A model generated the notes under the pieces. That model was not told the DNA's origin and searched no databases. It saw only the letters and a list, made by a program, of their open reading frames with translations. Below are positions 61,339 to 64,000 of a stretch of DNA of 64,000 nt, piece after piece. Source of the DNA: Croceicoccus gelatinilyticus (lineage in GTDB: Bacteria; Pseudomonadota; Alphaproteobacteria; Sphingomonadales; Sphingomonadaceae); the NCBI RefSeq assembly GCF_018398395.1, contig NZ_JAHCBF010000011.1, positions 1-64,000 on the forward strand, in the 5' to 3' direction. The translations under genes and the position numbers were made by a program. Every line of letters begins with the position of its first letter. The stretch's first letter is position 1.

Positions 61339-62538
61339 TTAGAGAACGTCGCCTTGGGCGGTCAGGGCATACAGTCGGTCATCGGATGGGTCAGATCGAG
61401 GGAGTATTCTCGATTGGAGTTCGAGAACCTTTTGCAACTGGAAACGCTCCTTCAGTTGTTGCGCGCCTGGCAGGACACCGATGAGTTCGCCTGTACGCAT
61501 CAAGCGGCACGCTTCATCGAGATCGAGCGTGGACAGTAGCCTTTCGAATTCATCGATTGCATCCACGCGATCTTGGTTGCCTATGTCGCTCCGCCCCATG
61601 AAGGTAGTGCCAGCGTAGATTTTCCGGTTGGTCATGCGCTGTGGGTGGGGAAGATGAAGTGTCTGGTAGGACTCATGCGTAAAATATTGGTCTTCCCAAT
61701 CGCTGAGAAATGACTGGCGGCTCGATTTGCGCTGCCAACCGTATCGATTGACGTGCGAGGGCATCCACATTTCCTTGCGGCTCATTATGATCATGCCGCC
61801 GAGAAATGGTGCCGCGATATAGTGAGGGCCTGGTCGGCCGTTGGTATTAGCTGCAAGCGTAGTCAGTGCCCAAGAAGCTTCCATGATCCGATAGGCTTCG
61901 ACCAGCGCGATATGGATATCTTCGTGGCGCTTTTCGCTCCGCTCCCACAAGCGGGTCATCGTGTGTTGGCTGATGGCGATGCTGGCAAGTTCCTGTACGA
62001 ACTCGAAGACCGAGGAACCTAGAGCAATCCGCATTCGCATTCCCATGAGAAAAACCTCGTCGTGGGTTTCCTCCGGTGCCGGGCCGCCGGGTCTGCTGAC
62101 GCGGAATTTTGTCGGGAGCGGTGTCGTGTAGGATAGGTAAAATTCTCTTTTTCCTGCTCGTTTGAACTCTCTGGAAATCCGCCCAAGCAGGTAGGAATTA
62201 TTCATCTTTTTCACGATGGTCTGCGCCATGCGGAAAGGGTCATATTTCCCCGCTGCGATCGATACGCATTTCGAGGCCATGACCATCACCTCTTCCATGT
62301 GATCGCGGGCGATCCGCAGATAACTCTTGATCCCGTAACGCGCACCGATGTCCGCCAGGGCGACTGAAATCTGGGTATTGTCGCGGGTTCGTAAGGCTGC
62401 GCAGATTTCGCTGCCGCCCTTTCCGGCCGTCTCACTCATCTGGATGTCGAAGAGAAACGAGTCTTGGATCGAATGCCTGGGCATGCCTTCCAGATGGTCC
62501 GACGAGCTGTAGGCTTCGACTTTTGCTAATTGCGGCAT
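61339..62538 (-). CDS. unassigned protein, 399 aa
   Basis: Soluble, mostly helical (DHMEEVMVMASKCVSIAAGKYDPFRMAQTIVKKM; RLWERSEKRHEDIHIALVEAYRIMEASWALTTLAANTNG). A Cys/Met-rich middle, no motif I recognise. Ends 19 bp before the terminator hairpin; starts 25 bp below the PBP stop and is probably a separate unit. Confidence 0.6.
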   Translation of the reverse strand: MPQLAKVEAYSSSDHLEGMPRHSIQDSFLFDIQMSETAGKGGSEICAALRTRDNTQISVALADIGARYGIKSYLRIARDHMEEVMVMASKCVSIAAGKYDPFRMAQTIVKKMNNSYLLGRISREFKRAGKREFYLSYTTPLPTKFRVSRPGGPAPEETHDEVFLMGMRMRIALGSSVFEFVQELASIAISQHTMTRLWERSEKRHEDIHIALVEAYRIMEASWALTTLAANTNGRPGPHYIAAPFLGGMIIMSRKEMWMPSHVNRYGWQRKSSRQSFLSDWEDQYFTHESYQTLHLPHPQRMTNRKIYAGTTFMGRSDIGNQDRVDAIDEFERLLSTLDLDEACRLMRTGELIGVLPGAQQLKERFQLQKVLELQSRILPRSDPSDDRLYALTAQGDVL

Positions 62539-62562
62539 TTGGAATCTCGCGATGCTGTTTGA

Positions 62563-64000
62563 TTAGTTGTCGGGCCTGATGGCCCTGCTGCGTCCGGCAT
62601 TGCGCTGTTCCTGAGGCGGCGGGGGCGGCTGAACGGCCGGCGCTGCAGGCATGGTCGGGACGATGATGTCCGGCGCGCGCGTGGTTACTGCCGGCGCGTC
62701 AGGCAACTGGGTCTTCATTGCCGGATTCGGAGCCGCACGCTTGGGCTTCGGGAGCGGAGTGAGCGTCACCACTGCGGGCCGGTTCGCGACGGCTTGGCGC
62801 ATGAACTGGGAGAAGGCGCGCGCAGGCGCCCTGCCGCCCTGGAGGCCCGGAATGGGGCGAGCATCGTCCCGTCCGACCCAGACGCCGGTGACAAGGCCAC
62901 TGGAGAAGCCAATGAACCAGCCGTCCTTGTTGGAATTGGTCGTGCCGGTCTTGCCGGCTGCAGGTCGGCCAATATCGGCTGCCCTCCCCGTGCCGAATTC
63001 AACGGTCCCGCGCATCATGGTGACCATGTCTGCGGCATTTGCTGCAGAGACGAGCTGCTGCGGCTCGCCGGGATCGTGATCGTAGATGGTCACGCCGTCG
63101 CGCTCGATGCGCTCAATTCCGTAAGGGACAACCGTCCGCCCAAGTGACGCAACCGAGGCATATGCCCGTGTCATGTCGAGGAGACGAACGTCCGATGTGC
63201 CAAGGACCAGGCTGGGCGTTGCAGACAGCGGCGTCGAGATCCCGAGGCGGTGAGCCATGCCAGTGATCTTGGTCATGCCCACGTCCTGTCCCAGCCGTGC
63301 GGCCACGGTGTTGAGCGACCATGCAAATGCCTTGCGCATCGGAAGCATGCCTGAATACCGGCCAGAGCTGTTGTGCGGGCTCCAGCCGCGAATATTCACC
63401 GGTCCATCGTAGACCGCACTGTCCGGCCTGTATCCGGCCTCGAGCGCAGAGAGATAGACGAACAGCTTGAACGAGCTGCCAGGCTGCCGCTTGGACTGTG
63501 TGACGCGGTTGTAGGTCGACGTAGCGTAGTCGAGGCCGCCGATCATCGCCCTGATCGCTCCGCTCTCGTCCATCGACACGAGGGCAGTCTGGGCGCCGTC
63601 GGGCGCCTGCTCTGTCACGGCATCGAGCGCACTGCGCTGCATGTCGGGATTGAGGGTCGTGTGGACATCGATGCGGCCGAAGCGCTCGGGGACCAGCTCT
63701 TCCATCTGGTCTTCGAGCCAGTCGGTGAAATGACGGCTCGAGGTACGCAGCGATGAGCCTTTGGCAGTTGCAAAGGCGGGTGCGTCGGGTTCGCTGGGGG
63801 CATCCGGCGCTTGTCCGGTTTCGCGCATTCGCTCCAGAACCACGTTCATTCGGCCAAGTGCGGCTTCCTGGTCTGCAGTAGGGGCGTAGGACGACGGTGC
63901 CTTTGGGAGCCCGGCAAGTAGGGCCGCTTCTTCGATCGAGAGTTCGGTGGCAGGATGGCCATAGTAGCGCCGCGAGGCGGCATCGATGCCGTAAGCCCCT
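62563..64000 (-). CDS. bifunctional penicillin-binding protein 1A, partial (5' end off the window)
   Basis: The visible part has the end of the glycosyltransferase domain (YGIDAASRRYYGHPATELSIEEAALLAGLPKAPSSY) and the full transpeptidase: SSFK near 63470, SLN (FAWSLNTVAARLG), KTGTT (AAGKTGTTNSNKDGWFIGFS). A Pro-rich C-terminal tail follows. It polymerises and cross-links peptidoglycan. The tail of about 90 residues after the transpeptidase is longer than usual and Pro/Ala-rich. Confidence 0.92.
   Translation of the reverse strand, partial: GAYGIDAASRRYYGHPATELSIEEAALLAGLPKAPSSYAPTADQEAALGRMNVVLERMRETGQAPDAPSEPDAPAFATAKGSSLRTSSRHFTDWLEDQMEELVPERFGRIDVHTTLNPDMQRSALDAVTEQAPDGAQTALVSMDESGAIRAMIGGLDYATSTYNRVTQSKRQPGSSFKLFVYLSALEAGYRPDSAVYDGPVNIRGWSPHNSSGRYSGMLPMRKAFAWSLNTVAARLGQDVGMTKITGMAHRLGISTPLSATPSLVLGTSDVRLLDMTRAYASVASLGRTVVPYGIERIERDGVTIYDHDPGEPQQLVSAANAADMVTMMRGTVEFGTGRAADIGRPAAGKTGTTNSNKDGWFIGFSSGLVTGVWVGRDDARPIPGLQGGRAPARAFSQFMRQAVANRPAVVTLTPLPKPKRAAPNPAMKTQLPDAPAVTTRAPDIIVPTMPAAPAVQPPPPPQEQRNAGRSRAIRPDN

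Noticed and set aside
62116-62130. CTATCCTACACG inside the 61339 gene
   Set aside because: Imperfect -10 box within coding sequence; treated as chance.

Overview
The window is high-GC DNA that looks alphaproteobacterial, most likely from a sphingomonad or Erythrobacteraceae-type host. The signs are the ClpX and LigA sequences, the SleB-like hydrolase, the YHYH/excalibur protein, the TadG-like protein and the GlsB/YeaQ-like protein. There are no rRNA, tRNA or ribosomal-protein genes. Most genes are short, unassigned and packed in operons with 4-bp ATGA/GTGA overlaps. Several housekeeping-type genes (clpX, ligA, a PBP1A-type transpeptidase, an M23 peptidase) sit among them. I infer a large plasmid or integrative element rather than core chromosome; no replication or conjugation gene is visible to prove it.

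Layout. 1-3.7 kb: type I secretion pair (HlyD, and a frameshifted HlyB). 3.9-9 kb: cell-wall enzymes and small proteins, interrupted by a TnpB-only IS605-type element lying between two 176-bp direct repeats. 9.2-10.6 kb: an IS1111-group IS110 element. 10.6-24.6 kb: unassigned operons, an orphan DNA methyltransferase, a pilin-like protein, a Pal-like lipoprotein with a small XRE regulator, clpX, a uracil-DNA-glycosylase-like protein, a secreted nuclease and an acyltransferase. 24.7-34.4 kb: an EAL protein, a DPPY methyltransferase, a membrane HExxH protein, an unassigned four-gene operon and a TadG-like protein. 34.4-46.4 kb: a C5 methyltransferase operon, a DnaJ-domain membrane protein, and an operon with a DUF4942-type methyltransferase, a DpdA/TGT-like transglycosylase, an AlkB-like dioxygenase and, upstream, an ADP-ribosyltransferase-like protein. 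46.5-47.9 kb: second copy of the TnpB element. 49.2-51.5 kb: a frameshifted PgaC-like glycosyltransferase and an outer-membrane barrel. 52-62.5 kb: ligA, small lipoproteins, an 825-residue thrombospondin-like repeat protein and further unassigned genes. 62.6 kb to the right edge: a partial PBP1A.

The clearest system-level signal is a repeated promoter. About sixteen copies of CATCC-TAnAAy, many with a TTGG-type -35 box 17 bp upstream, precede separate genes or operons in both orientations across 4.6-61 kb. This ties the unassigned genes into one transcriptional programme. A second theme is DNA chemistry: four methyltransferases, a DpdA-like base exchanger, an AlkB-like demethylase and a UDG-like enzyme, with no cognate restriction enzyme seen. 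Three genes are broken (HlyB, the PgaC-like glycosyltransferase and an amber-interrupted membrane protein).
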